Origin: CAVQJU01 sp963755195
Lineage (GTDB): Bacteria; Acidobacteriota; Vicinamibacteria; Vicinamibacterales; CAVVIG01
Direction of reading: 5' to 3'
Length of the DNA stretch: 64,000 nt
Assembly (NCBI GenBank): GCA_963755195.1
Contig: CAVWIZ010000001.1
Coordinates: forward strand, 1,054,001 to 1,118,000
In this document: in pieces, positions 46,537-54,869 of the stretch
How positions within the stretch are numbered: position 1 is the stretch's first letter
How the letters are laid out: the number at the start of each line of letters is the position of its first letter
Program-made: the position numbers and the translations under genes
The notes under the pieces: model-generated
Told to the model about the DNA's origin: nothing
Databases searched by the model: none
The model's input: the letters and a program-made list of their open reading frames with translations, nothing else

Positions 46537-46649
46537 GAAAAACGCTCCAAATAAGTCGCGCGAGTGAGCTTAACACACCCCGCGCGCGAGGCGGCGACGG
46601 GGGCCGCCTGCGCACGCGGGATTGATCAGGATCGGAGAGGCCGATACAG

Positions 46650-46955
46650 CTAGACGCCCCCGGCCCCGGCGAATTTCCGGGACTGGAAGCATTCCTTGCA
46701 GAAGACCGGACGCCCCTGAGTCGGCTTGAAGGGGACCGTGGTCTCCTTCCCGCAAGCCGAGCACTGAGTAACCGTTTCTACTCGTTCACGGGCGACCGCA
46801 CCAGCCGGACGACTGGCGCGCTTGCCTTTGCATGCTTTGCAGCGCTTTGGTTCGTTCTTGAAGTTCTTGTCGGCGAAAAACTGCTGTTCTCCCGCCGTCC
46901 AGACGAACTCCGCTCCGCAGTCCACGCACGAAAGGATCCGGTCTTGGAACTCCAT
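46650..46955 (-). CDS. zinc-ribbon protein with four CxxC pairs, 101 residues
   Basis: Cys10/13 (CVDCG), Cys39/42 (CKAC), Cys65/68 (CSACGK) and Cys86/89 (CKECF) form two treble-clef or ribbon zinc sites. The middle CKACKGKRASR and the C-terminal TTVPFKPTQGRPVFCKECF match the widespread CxxC-x(11)-CxxC zinc-ribbon family found near ribosomal and cold-shock genes. Just downstream of rpsU in the same orientation. Probably binds nucleic acid; function unknown. Confidence 0.7.
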   Translation of the reverse strand: MEFQDRILSCVDCGAEFVWTAGEQQFFADKNFKNEPKRCKACKGKRASRPAGAVARERVETVTQCSACGKETTVPFKPTQGRPVFCKECFQSRKFAGAGGV

Positions 46956-47000
46956 CGGTCGCTACCTCGTCGGGGTCGGTCGTCGTTGCTCGCGCGTGAA

Positions 47001-47198
47001 TTACTCGAGTTCGCGCCGGAGCTTCTTGCGATTGCGCTTGCGCGCCAGAGCCTGCTTCGCCCGGCGCTTGTCGCCGGGCTTCAAATAGAAGGAGTGCTTC
47101 TTGATGTCCTTGATGATGTCTTCCTGCTGCACCTTCCGCTTGAACCGGCGGAGGGCGCTCTCAATCGACTCGCCCTCCTGGATTTTCACTTCAGCCAC
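47001..47198 (-). CDS. rpsU: 30S ribosomal protein S21
   Basis: 65 residues from GTG 47198 (VAEVKIQEGESIESALRRFKRKVQQ), matching the usual MAEV start; GTG 47207 would leave only one base after the AAAGGGG ribosome-binding site, whereas 47198 leaves ten. C-terminal KPGDKRRAKQALARKRNRKKLRRELE is the typical basic tail. Binds the 30S platform during initiation. Confidence 0.92.
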   Translation of the reverse strand: MAEVKIQEGESIESALRRFKRKVQQEDIIKDIKKHSFYLKPGDKRRAKQALARKRNRKKLRRELE

Positions 47199-47261
47199 GT
47201 CACTCACACCCCTTTCGGGTGGCTTGTCTCAAATGTGTTAGGCTATCACACGTAACGGCGG

Positions 47262-47290
47262 ATTCTAGGCGCAATCACCGGCAACGTCAA
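47262..47290 (-). promoter_or_regulatory. sigma70-type promoter for rpsU
   Basis: On the minus strand TTGACG (47290-47285), 17-base spacer, TAGAAT (47267-47262), about 65 bases before the rpsU start. Confidence 0.6.
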
Positions 47291-47356
47291 CGAAATAGTC
47301 CCCGGCCAAACCTCACCTGTGTGCGCCACAGGCACACGCCCTAAGTCATTCAAACC

Positions 47357-48631
47357 ATGAAAGTTCTCGTCCTCGGCGGCGGCGCGCGCGAACACGCCCT
47401 CGTCATGAGGCTGCACAGTGAACCGGGCGTGAGCGGCGTCGTGTGCGCGCCGGGAAATCCAGGCATTCGCGGACTGGTTCAAACCTATCCTCTTGATCTC
47501 GCCGACCCCGACGCCGCCCTGACTCTGGCCATTCGCGAACACATCGATCTGGCGGTGGTCGGTCCCGAGTTGCCACTCAGCCTTGGCGTGGCCGACCGTT
47601 TCGCGGCCGCCGGCCGGCGCCTCTTCGGGCCGACGGCGACGGCTTCCCGGCTGGAATCGAGCAAGGCGTTCGCGAAAGCGTTCATGGCACGCCACCAGAT
47701 CCCGACTGCCCGCTTTCACACGAGCGAGTCGCTCGACGACGCGATGCGCGTCGTGCGATCGGGTGAGTTCGGGGCGCCGGTCGTGTTGAAGGCCGACGGT
47801 CTGGCGGCAGGCAAGGGCGTGGTCGTCGCTCCCGATCGCGCCACCGCCGAGGAAGCCCTGATCGCGGCGATGCGCGAAAGGCGCTTCGGCCCGGCCGGCG
47901 ACACCGTGGTGATCGAAGAGTGTCTGTCCGGACCTGAAGTGTCCTTTTTCGTCATCAGCGACGGCGAGCACGCGCTGCCGATCGGATCAGCCCAGGATCA
48001 CAAGCGGATCTTTGACGACGACCAGGGCCCGAACACGGGCGGGATGGGGGCGTTCGCACCGAGCCCCCTGTGTGACGCGGAACTCCATGCGCGGGTCATG
48101 CGCGAGATCGTCGACCCGGTGATTGTCGGGATGGCGAAAGAAGGCCATCCGTTCCGTGGGTTTCTGTACGTCGGCCTGATGCTGACGAGCGCCGGCCCAA
48201 AAGTCATTGAATTCAATGTTCGGCTCGGCGATCCTGAAGCGCAAGTCATTCTTCCCCTCCTCGATGAGCCGCTCGCGCCGATTCTCATGGCCGCAGCCGA
48301 GGGACATCTCAATCAAACGACCTGCCGGACCGGCAGCGACCGCGTCGTCGGCGTCGTGATGGCGTCGCGCGGCTACCCCGAGTCGTCTGAATCCGGGCAA
48401 CCCATCACCGGCATCGAGCTAGCCGAGCGTATCCCCGGCGTGTCGGTTCATCACGCGGGCACGGCCATGCACAACGGACAACTGGTCACCGCGGGCGGGC
48501 GCGTTCTGACCGTCGTGGGCCGCGGCAGGGATTTCGCTGACGCGATCGCCAGGGCGTACGCCGGCGTGCTGCCGATTCACTTCGACGGCCGGCAGTACCG
48601 CAGCGACATCGGTCGCAAAGCTCTTCAATGA
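47357..48631 (+). CDS. purD: phosphoribosylamine-glycine ligase (GAR synthetase)
   Basis: 424 residues, ATP-grasp. VLVLGGGAREHALVMRL start, VVGPELPLSLGVADRF, PVVLKADGLAAGKGVVVAPD, EECLSGPEVSFFVISDG, AQDHKRIFDDDQGPNTGGMGAF and VIEFNVRLGDPEAQVILPLL are all PurD signatures. Second step of purine synthesis. It lies upstream of the purB-purN block, separated by mtaB and rlmN. Its stop is followed within five bases by the ACCCAATT repeat. Confidence 0.95.
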   Translation: MKVLVLGGGAREHALVMRLHSEPGVSGVVCAPGNPGIRGLVQTYPLDLADPDAALTLAIREHIDLAVVGPELPLSLGVADRFAAAGRRLFGPTATASRLESSKAFAKAFMARHQIPTARFHTSESLDDAMRVVRSGEFGAPVVLKADGLAAGKGVVVAPDRATAEEALIAAMRERRFGPAGDTVVIEECLSGPEVSFFVISDGEHALPIGSAQDHKRIFDDDQGPNTGGMGAFAPSPLCDAELHARVMREIVDPVIVGMAKEGHPFRGFLYVGLMLTSAGPKVIEFNVRLGDPEAQVILPLLDEPLAPILMAAAEGHLNQTTCRTGSDRVVGVVMASRGYPESSESGQPITGIELAERIPGVSVHHAGTAMHNGQLVTAGGRVLTVVGRGRDFADAIARAYAGVLPIHFDGRQYRSDIGRKALQ

Positions 48632-48635
48632 CCAA

Positions 48636-48670
48636 ATTACCCAATCACCCGAGTACCCAATTACCCAATT
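48636..48670. repeat. octameric tandem repeat, word ACCCAATT (copy 1)
   Basis: ACCC at 48639, 48647, 48655 and 48663, exact 8-base spacing; units ACCCAATC, ACCCGAGT, ACCCAATT. It fills the gap between purD and mtaB, and its last bases CAATTG provide the TTG used as the mtaB start (48669). Confidence 0.85.
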
Positions 48671-49925
48671 GAAGTACTCCATCGTCACTTTCGGCTGTCG
48701 GGTCAATCAAGCCGACTCGCTTGGCTTCGAGGAGGATCTCGTGGCGCGCGGCGCCGTGAGCGCCGCTCCTCAGGATGCCGATCTCGTCGTGGTGAACACC
48801 TGCTCGGTGACCGCCACCGCCGATCAAGGCGCGCGACAGACAATCCGCCGTATCGCGCGCGACAATCCCGCGGCTCGCATTGTCGTCACCGGTTGTTATG
48901 CGACCCGGCGGCCCGATGAGGTCCGCGGTCTGCCGAACGTTGTCCGCGTGGTTGCCAACGACGACAAGCCGCGCTTGATTTCGCTTATTTCAACCGAGGT
49001 TGGCTTGACGACCGCCGCGCGGTTTGGCGACGGCGACGGCGGGTGCGGCGCGACCATCGAGCCCGGCACTGCAGGACGGACCGCGTTCACGCTGCGCGTG
49101 CAAACTGGCTGCGCCGAGCGCTGCTCGTACTGCATCATCCCCGCGACGCGTGGCCGGCCGCGAAGCGTGAGGGTCGAGGCCGTGCTGGGCGAAGTGGACC
49201 GAGTGGCGTCGGCCGGATTCAAGGAGATCGCCGTCACCGGCGTCCACCTCGGCTCCTACGGTCGCGATTTGGCGCCGGCGTCGTCGCTCGTCGCGTTGCT
49301 CCGGGAGCTTGCCGTCCGCGACGATCTGCTGTTCCGCATCAGTTCGCTCGAGCCGATGGACTGCAGCCGCGCGGTGGTCGATCTGGTGGCCGACGGCCGC
49401 GCCTTCGCGCCGCATGTTCATCTTCCGCTGCAGCACGCCAGCGATCGGATGCTGGAGGCCATGCGGCGTCCCTACACCATCGGGTACTACGCGGCGCTCG
49501 TTGACGACATCCGCGCGCGGATCCCGCATGCCTCCATCGGATCGGACGTCATCGTCGGCTTTCCGGGGGAGACGGAAGAGGATTTCGAACAGCTGGCGTC
49601 GTATCTCGAACGCTCGCCGCTGACGCACGTCCACGTGTTTCCCTACTCGGATCGGCCAGGCACGGACGCAACGTCGATGAGCGGCAAAGTGCCGGGCGCC
49701 GTCGTTCGTGAGCGTGGAAGCCGCGTTCGCGAGGTGGCGAAGCGGCTGAGCGACCGCTTCCGTCAGTCGCAAGTCGGAGGCGTGCGTCCGGGCCTCACCA
49801 TAGACGATGGCACGACCGTGGTGACGGACAACTATCTGAAAGTGCGAATTCCCGCCGGCCGCGCCCGCAACGAGCACGTGAGCGTTCGCATCACGTCAGG
49901 GCATGAGGGGGTGGTCATCGGGTAA
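48669..49925 (+). CDS. mtaB: tRNA (t6A37) C2-methylthiotransferase MtaB-like
   Basis: 418 residues, methylthiotransferase family. N-terminal UPF0004 domain with three Cys (TFGCRVNQADS, VNTCSVTATADQ, VTGCYATRRP), radical-SAM domain with CAERCSYCIIPATRGRPRS, then HLPLQHASDRMLEAMRRPY and SDVIVGFPGETEEDFEQ, and a C-terminal TRAM-like part. CRVNQ and ITG/VTGCYA point to MtaB, which makes ms2t6A at position 37, rather than MiaB or RimO. The only usable start is TTG 48669, contributed by the repeat; the stop also abuts another repeat copy. Confidence 0.88.
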   Translation: MKYSIVTFGCRVNQADSLGFEEDLVARGAVSAAPQDADLVVVNTCSVTATADQGARQTIRRIARDNPAARIVVTGCYATRRPDEVRGLPNVVRVVANDDKPRLISLISTEVGLTTAARFGDGDGGCGATIEPGTAGRTAFTLRVQTGCAERCSYCIIPATRGRPRSVRVEAVLGEVDRVASAGFKEIAVTGVHLGSYGRDLAPASSLVALLRELAVRDDLLFRISSLEPMDCSRAVVDLVADGRAFAPHVHLPLQHASDRMLEAMRRPYTIGYYAALVDDIRARIPHASIGSDVIVGFPGETEEDFEQLASYLERSPLTHVHVFPYSDRPGTDATSMSGKVPGAVVRERGSRVREVAKRLSDRFRQSQVGGVRPGLTIDDGTTVVTDNYLKVRIPAGRARNEHVSVRITSGHEGVVIG

Positions 49926-49964
49926 TTGAGTAGTTGGGTAATTGAGTAATTGAGTAATTGTGTG
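49920..49964. repeat. octameric tandem repeat, word GTAATTGA (copy 2, inverted)
   Basis: GTA/GTG at 49922, 49930, 49938, 49946, 49954 and 49962, exact 8-base spacing. Reverse complement of copies 1 and 3, so mtaB is flanked by inverted copies and copies 2 and 3 can form a large stem between the convergent mtaB and rlmN genes. It starts within the last codons of mtaB. Confidence 0.88.
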
Positions 49965-50010
49965 GTCTAGCCGATTCGTCCGACGCCTTCCACACAGCCC
50001 GCGTCCTGGC

Positions 50011-50044
50011 AATTACCCGATCACCAAATTACTCAATCACCAAA
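50011..50044. repeat. octameric tandem repeat, words TACCCGAT/CACCAAAT (copy 3)
   Basis: TAC/CAC at 50014, 50022, 50030 and 50038, exact 8-base spacing. On the minus strand it supplies the last codons (F G D) and TGA stop of rlmN. Confidence 0.85.
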
Positions 50045-51123
50045 TGCCACCGTGGCCAGCTGCTGCGCGGGCGAGCGTTTCTGTCCTTCGACGATCAGTT
50101 GGCCGCAGGCGGCGCGGATGTCTCGTCCCGCGGCTCTTCCTCACCGACACGAGCAGGTGATGTTCGGCCAGAATCTGCGCGAAGCGATCGACCGCTTCGT
50201 CTGACGGCCGCTCGAACGGAATGCCCGGCGGCCGCGTTCAGCGGAATCAGGTTCACCTTCGATTTCACGCCGGCCAGAAGCTTCGCCAGCTGCCGCGCCG
50301 TCCTCGGGCGAATCGTTGACGCCCGCGAGCAGCACGTATTCGAACGTGATGCGGCTGCGACGTGCTGAGCGGAAAACGCTTGCAGGCGTCGATGATCTCG
50401 CGAACGCCGTACTTCCTGTTGAGTGGCACGAGCTCGCCGCGCTGCGCGTCGGTCGGGCGCGTGCAGCGAGATCGCCAGGTTCGGCATGATGGGCTCACGC
50501 GCCAGGCGCTCGAGCGCCGGCAGCAGGCCGACCGTCGAGAGCGTCACCCGTCGCGGCGACATCGCGAGCCCGTGTTCGTCGTTCAGAATCCGCAGCGCCC
50601 TCATCGTTTCGTCGTAGTTGTGCAGCGGTTCGCCCATGCCCATCAGGACGATGTTGAAGCGCTTGTCGCGCATGTCGAGCGCGCCGGCGAGCACGCGCAC
50701 CTGGCCGGCGATTTCGCCGGCGGTCAGGTTGCGGACGAGGCCCATCTTTCCGGTCAGGCAGAACGCGCAGGCCATCGCGCAGCCGACCTGCGTCGAGATG
50801 CAGAACGTCATCGACGGCGTGTCGGGAATGAAGACCGATTCGATCTGCCGGCCGTCGGCGAGGCGGAGCAGGAACTTCTCGGTGCCGTCGCACCGAGCGT
50901 TCGCGTGCGACGAGCTCGGGAGTCGTGAGCGAAAAGTCGGTCGCGAGCGCGGCGCGGAGCTCGCGCGAGAGGTCGGTCATCGCGCCGAGAGTCGGTCACG
51001 CCGCGACGATAGATCCAGCTGAAGATCTGGCGCGCGCGAAAGGGCTTCTGACCACGCGTCCGCGAGCGCCGCCTCGAGCGCCGGGCGGTCGAGATTGCCG
51101 AGGTCGAGCGGGCTGGCGGTCAC
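50033..51123 (-). CDS. rlmN: 23S rRNA (A2503-C2)/tRNA (A37-C2) methyltransferase RlmN (frameshifted as assembled)
   Basis: Radical-SAM enzyme. From GTG 51123 (VTASPLDLGNLDRPALEAAL, preceded by GGAGAG) the frames join as KPFRARQIFSWIYRRGVTDF, MTDLSRELRAALATDFSLTTPELV, SMTFCISTQVGCAMACAFCLTGKMGLVRNLTAGEIAGQV (cluster Cys CxxxCxxC), NIVLMGMGEPLHNYDE, VTLSTVGLLPAL, AISLHAP, NLIPLNAAAG and SRGRDIRAACGQL with the second catalytic Cys. Shifts near 51060, 51010, 50905, 50450, 50355, 50310 and 50230; those I resolved are one extra base, for example GCCGGGCATTCC for GCCGGCATTCC. Ends VAFGD at 50033 inside the repeat. Confidence 0.85.
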
Positions 51124-51209
51124 GGTATCTCTCCGGTTTCCAATCACTTGCCGGCTTGAAGAGGATCTTACCGCGGAAGTTCCGGCGCACCTGGCGCGAC
51201 GCTTCGGCT

Positions 51210-51238
51210 TGCTGGATGCGGCCCGCCATGCTAGAATG
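51210..51238 (+). promoter_or_regulatory. sigma70-type promoter for M16 peptidase-pur operon
   Basis: TTGCTG (51210-51215), 17-base spacer, TAGAAT (51233-51238), in the divergent gap between rlmN and the peptidase gene. Confidence 0.5.
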
Positions 51239-51332
51239 CGCACGGGTCGGTAAATTGCTCTTTCTAAAGGCTTTGCGGCATCTCTCCGGCCCCTGTTGAG
51301 CTATCAACGCGCGTTCCTGCTGCGAGTCCACC

Positions 51333-52606
51333 TTGTCGAACCCAGCGATTGTCAGAGACGTTCTCGATAACGGTCTTCGTCTCCTCACCGAGCGGATGAC
51401 GCAGGTCCGGTCGATCAGCATCGGCGTGTGGCTGACGCGCGGATCGCGCCACGAAACCGCCGAGCGCGGGCGGCATCGCGCACTTCGTCGAGCACATGCT
51501 CTTCAAGGGAACGACGAGCCGGTCGGCCGAAGACATCGCGCAGGCGATCGATTCGATCGGCGGACAGCTCGACGCGTTCACCGCCAAGGAATACGCGAGC
51601 TACTACATCAAGGTCCTCGACGAGCATCTCCCGCTCGCGATCGACATCCTCTCCGACATCGTCCGCAATCCGGCGTTCAGCGTCGACGATATCGAGCGCG
51701 AAAAGAAGGTCGTCGTCGAAGAGATCAAGATGGTCGAGGACACGCCGGACGATCTCGTCCACGAGCTGTTCACGCAGGGATTCTGGGAGAACCATCCGCT
51801 CGGCCGGCCGATTCTCGGCACTCGCGAGACCGTGGAGTCGTTCAACGCCGATCTGCTGCGCGACGTACTTCACGAACGCGTACACGCCGCGCAACCTGAT
51901 CGTGTCGGCGGTCGGCAATCTCGAACACGCGCGCGTGCGCGAGCTGGTCGAGCAGAAGTTCGGCTCGCTGGCGCAGGAGGGCGAGCCGTATCGCGAGGAC
52001 GCGCCGCTCGTCGTGCCGAAGACGCTGATCCGCAACAAGGAGCTCGAGCAGAGCCACCTGTGCCTCGGCGTCAGCAGCTATCCGCAGAAACACGACGACC
52101 GGTATTCGAGCTACGTGCTGAACACGCTGCTCGGCGGCTCGATGAGCTCGCGGCTGTTTCAGAACGTGCGCGAGAAGCGCGGCCTGGCGTACGCCGTGTT
52201 CAGCGGCCTGAGCGCCTATCGCGACGCGGGCTCGTTCACGATCTACGCCGGCTGCTCGAACGAAGCCGTCGGCGAAGTGATCGATCTCGTGGTCGAGGAA
52301 CTGCGCACCGTGAAGCAGGCGCCGGTGCCCGACGCGGAACTGCAGCGCGCGAAGGATCATCTGAAGGGCAGCCTCATGCTGAGCCTCGAGAACACGGCCA
52401 GCCGCATGTCGCATCTGGCGCGGCAGGAGATCTACTTCGACCGGCAGTTCGGGCTCGACGAAACGCTGCAGGGCATCGAACGCGTGACCTCGGACGACGT
52501 GCAGCGCGTGGCGGTCGATCTCTTCAGGAACGGCTCGCTGGCGGCGACGGTGCTCGGGAACGTCAACGGGCTGCAGATTCCGCGGGAACGGCTCGACCTC
52601 GAGTAG
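51333..52606 (+). CDS. M16-family zinc peptidase (pitrilysin/processing-protease-like; frameshifted as assembled)
   Basis: About 423 residues from TTG 51333 (SNPAIVRDVLDNGLRLLTERM). Zinc motif HxxEH in GIAHFVEHMLFKGT, with the distal Glu in KKVVVEEIKMVEDTPDD; second-domain conserved LLGGSMSSRLFQNVREKRGLAYAVFS (the R/Y substrate residues). Extra bases near 51470 (GCGGGCGGC) and 51865 (GACGTACTTC for GACTACTTC) break the frame. Single-domain bacterial form like YmxG/PqqL-half. Two bases before purB and probably cotranscribed with it. Confidence 0.87.
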
Positions 52607-52608
52607 GA

Positions 52609-53922
52609 ATGATTCCACGCTACACGCACCCTGAGATGGGGCGAATCTGGAGCGACCAGCGCCGGTACGAGACCTGGCTGCTCGTCGAGACCGCCGCCGC
52701 CGAGGCGATGGCCGCGGCCGGCATCGTACCGACCGAGGCCGCGCGCGATATTCGCGAGCGCGGCGCGTTCGACATCGCGCGCATCGAAGAAATCGAACAG
52801 ACCACACAGCACGACGTGATCGCGTTTACGACCGCGGTCGCCGAAAAGGTCGGGCCGTCGGCGCGCTGGCTGCACTTCGGCATGACGTCGTCGGACGTGA
52901 TCGACACGGCGCAGGCGCTGCAGATGCGCGAGGCCTGCGATCTCATCCTCAAGGATCTCGACGGCCTCAGCGACGCGATCCGCGATCGCGCGCTCGAGCA
53001 TCGGCGCACGCCGATGATCGGCCGCACGCACGGCGTTCATGCCGAGCCGATGACGTTCGGTCTCAAGCTCGCGCTCTGGCACGCCGAGCTGGCGCGCGAC
53101 GTCGAACGCGTCCGCCGCGCAAGGACGACGATCAGCGTCGGCAAGATTTCCGGCGCGGTCGGCACGTTTGCGCACCTGCCTCCTTCAATCGAGGCCGACG
53201 TCTGCAAGCGGCTCGGGCTCGAGCCGGCGCCGGTCGCCTCGCAGGTGATTCAGCGCGATCGGCACGCCGAGCTGATGGCCACGCTGGCGATCACGGCAGC
53301 GTCGCTCGAGAAGTTCGCGCTCGAGATCCGCGGCCTGCAGAAAACCGAGATCGGCGAGGTCGAGGAGCCGTTCGCCAAAGGGCAGAAGGGCTCCTCGGCG
53401 ATGCCGCACAAGCGCAACCCGATCGGCTGCGAGCAGATCGTCGGCCTCGCGCGCCTGATTCGCGGCAACTGCCACGCGGCGTTCGAGAACATCGCGCTCT
53501 GGCACGAGCGCGACATCTCGCATTCGTCGGTCGAGCGGGTGATTCTGCCCGACAGCTTCATCGCGCTCGATCACATGCTGCGCCGCTTCACGCGCATCGT
53601 GCGCGGGATGGTCGTGCACGCCGATCGGATGCGCGAGAACCTCGAACCGGTCGCGCGGCGTCGTGTTCTCGGGGACGGTCCTGCTCGAGCTCGCCGGCGA
53701 AGGGCGTGTCGCGCGAGCAGGCGTACGACTGGGTTCAGCGGAACGCCATGCGGTCGTTCGACGAACACCGGGATTTCAAGACGCTGCTGCAGCGCCGACC
53801 CCGACATCACGCGGATCCTGAACGCGTCCGAGATCGAGCGCGCCTTCGACTTGAACGAGCAGTTCAGGCACGTGGACGAGATTTTCGATCGCGTGTTTCA
53901 GTCCGTGGCCGAAAGGGTGTAG
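52609..53922 (+). CDS. purB: adenylosuccinate lyase (frameshifted near 3' end as assembled)
   Basis: About 435 residues. MIPRYTHPEMGRIWSDQRRYETWL start; catalytic His in GRTHGVHAEPMTFG; the signature SSAMPHKRNPIGCEQIVGLARL with the mobile catalytic Ser loop; and a C-terminal domain reading VVFSGTVLLELAGKGVSREQAYDWVQRNAM after removing single extra bases near 53650, 53698 and 53792. Acts twice in purine synthesis (SAICAR and adenylosuccinate). The 'Q.QKGSSAMPHKRNP' region is intact. Confidence 0.9.
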   Translation: MIPRYTHPEMGRIWSDQRRYETWLLVETAAAEAMAAAGIVPTEAARDIRERGAFDIARIEEIEQTTQHDVIAFTTAVAEKVGPSARWLHFGMTSSDVIDTAQALQMREACDLILKDLDGLSDAIRDRALEHRRTPMIGRTHGVHAEPMTFGLKLALWHAELARDVERVRRARTTISVGKISGAVGTFAHLPPSIEADVCKRLGLEPAPVASQVIQRDRHAELMATLAITAASLEKFALEIRGLQKTEIGEVEEPFAKGQKGSSAMPHKRNPIGCEQIVGLARLIRGNCHAAFENIALWHERDISHSSVERVILPDSFIALDHMLRRFTRIVRGMVVHADRMRENLEPVARRRVLGDGPARARRRRACRASRRTTGFSGTPCGRSTNTGISRRCCSADPDITRILNASEIERAFDLNEQFRHVDEIFDRVFQSVAERV

Positions 53923-54165
53923 ATGCGCGCACGTGTCTTCGTGACGTTGAAACCGTCCGTGTTCGACCCGCAGGGCAAGACCATCGCCGACGCGCTGCAC
54001 TCGCTCGGCTATGGCGGCGTCGCCGACGTCCGGCAGGGCAAGTATTTCGAGCTCGACCTGGCGACGACCGAGCCGGCCCAGGCGCGACAGCTCGCCGCTG
54101 AAGTCGCCGACAAGGTGCTCGCGAATCCGGTCATTGAGAGCTTCCGCGTCGAAGTAGGAGACTGA
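53923..54165 (+). CDS. purS: phosphoribosylformylglycinamidine synthase subunit PurS
   Basis: 80 residues, ARVFVTLKPSVFDPQGKTIADALHSLGYGGVADVRQGKYFEL is diagnostic PurS. It bridges PurL and PurQ in the FGAM synthase complex. Starts immediately after the purB stop. Confidence 0.93.
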   Translation: MRARVFVTLKPSVFDPQGKTIADALHSLGYGGVADVRQGKYFELDLATTEPAQARQLAAEVADKVLANPVIESFRVEVGD

Positions 54166-54173
54166 AGAACGCC

Positions 54174-54869
54174 ATGCGATTCGGCATCGTCGTCTTTCCG
54201 GGCAGCAACTGCGACGAGGACGCGTTTCACGCCGCCAAGGAGGTCTTCGGGCAGGAGGCCGAGTACCTCTGGCACAAGGACACGGATCTCAAGGGCGCCG
54301 ACGTCGTGATCCTGCCGGGCGGCTTCGCGCACGGCGACTATCTGCGCACCGGCGCAATGGCGCGCTTCTCGCCAATCATGGGCGTGGTGCGTGCGTTCGC
54401 CGAGCGCGGCGGACCGGTGCTCGGCATTTGCAACGGCTTTCAGATTCTGCTCGAGGCCGGCCTGCTTCCGGGCGCGATGCTCAGGAACCGTGGCCTCAAG
54501 TACCGCTGTGAACACGTGCACCTGCGTGTCGAGCAGACCGACACACCGTTCACAACCGCCGCGCGCGTCGGTCAGGTGCTCCGAATCCCGATCGGCCACG
54601 GCGAGGGCAACTACTTCGCGCCACCGGAAACACTCGAGAAGCTCGAAGCGAATCATCAGGTGGTGCTGCGCTACACCGACGCTCAGGGGCGGCTCGACGA
54701 CAACTGGAACCCGAACGGGTCGGTGAACGCGATCGCCAGCGTCTGCAACGAGCGCCGCAACGTCGTGGGCATGATGCCGCACCCTGAGCGGGCATGCGAG
54801 CCGCTGCTCGGCGGCGTGGACGGCCGCGCAATCTTTGAGTCGGTCGTCGGCGCCATGGCGGTGCGATGA
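54174..54869 (+). CDS. purQ: phosphoribosylformylglycinamidine synthase subunit PurQ (glutaminase)
   Basis: 231 residues, class I amidotransferase. FGIVVFPGSNCDEDAF start; nucleophile Cys in VLGICNGFQILLEAGLLPGA; His-Glu in GMMPHPERACEP. Supplies ammonia to PurL. Its stop overlaps the purL start by 4 bases (ATGA). Confidence 0.95.
   Translation: MRFGIVVFPGSNCDEDAFHAAKEVFGQEAEYLWHKDTDLKGADVVILPGGFAHGDYLRTGAMARFSPIMGVVRAFAERGGPVLGICNGFQILLEAGLLPGAMLRNRGLKYRCEHVHLRVEQTDTPFTTAARVGQVLRIPIGHGEGNYFAPPETLEKLEANHQVVLRYTDAQGRLDDNWNPNGSVNAIASVCNERRNVVGMMPHPERACEPLLGGVDGRAIFESVVGAMAVR

Noticed and set aside
48636..50044. Octamer arrays considered as CRISPR
   Set aside because: Units are 8 bp, contiguous and degenerate, without spacers, and no cas gene is in the window.
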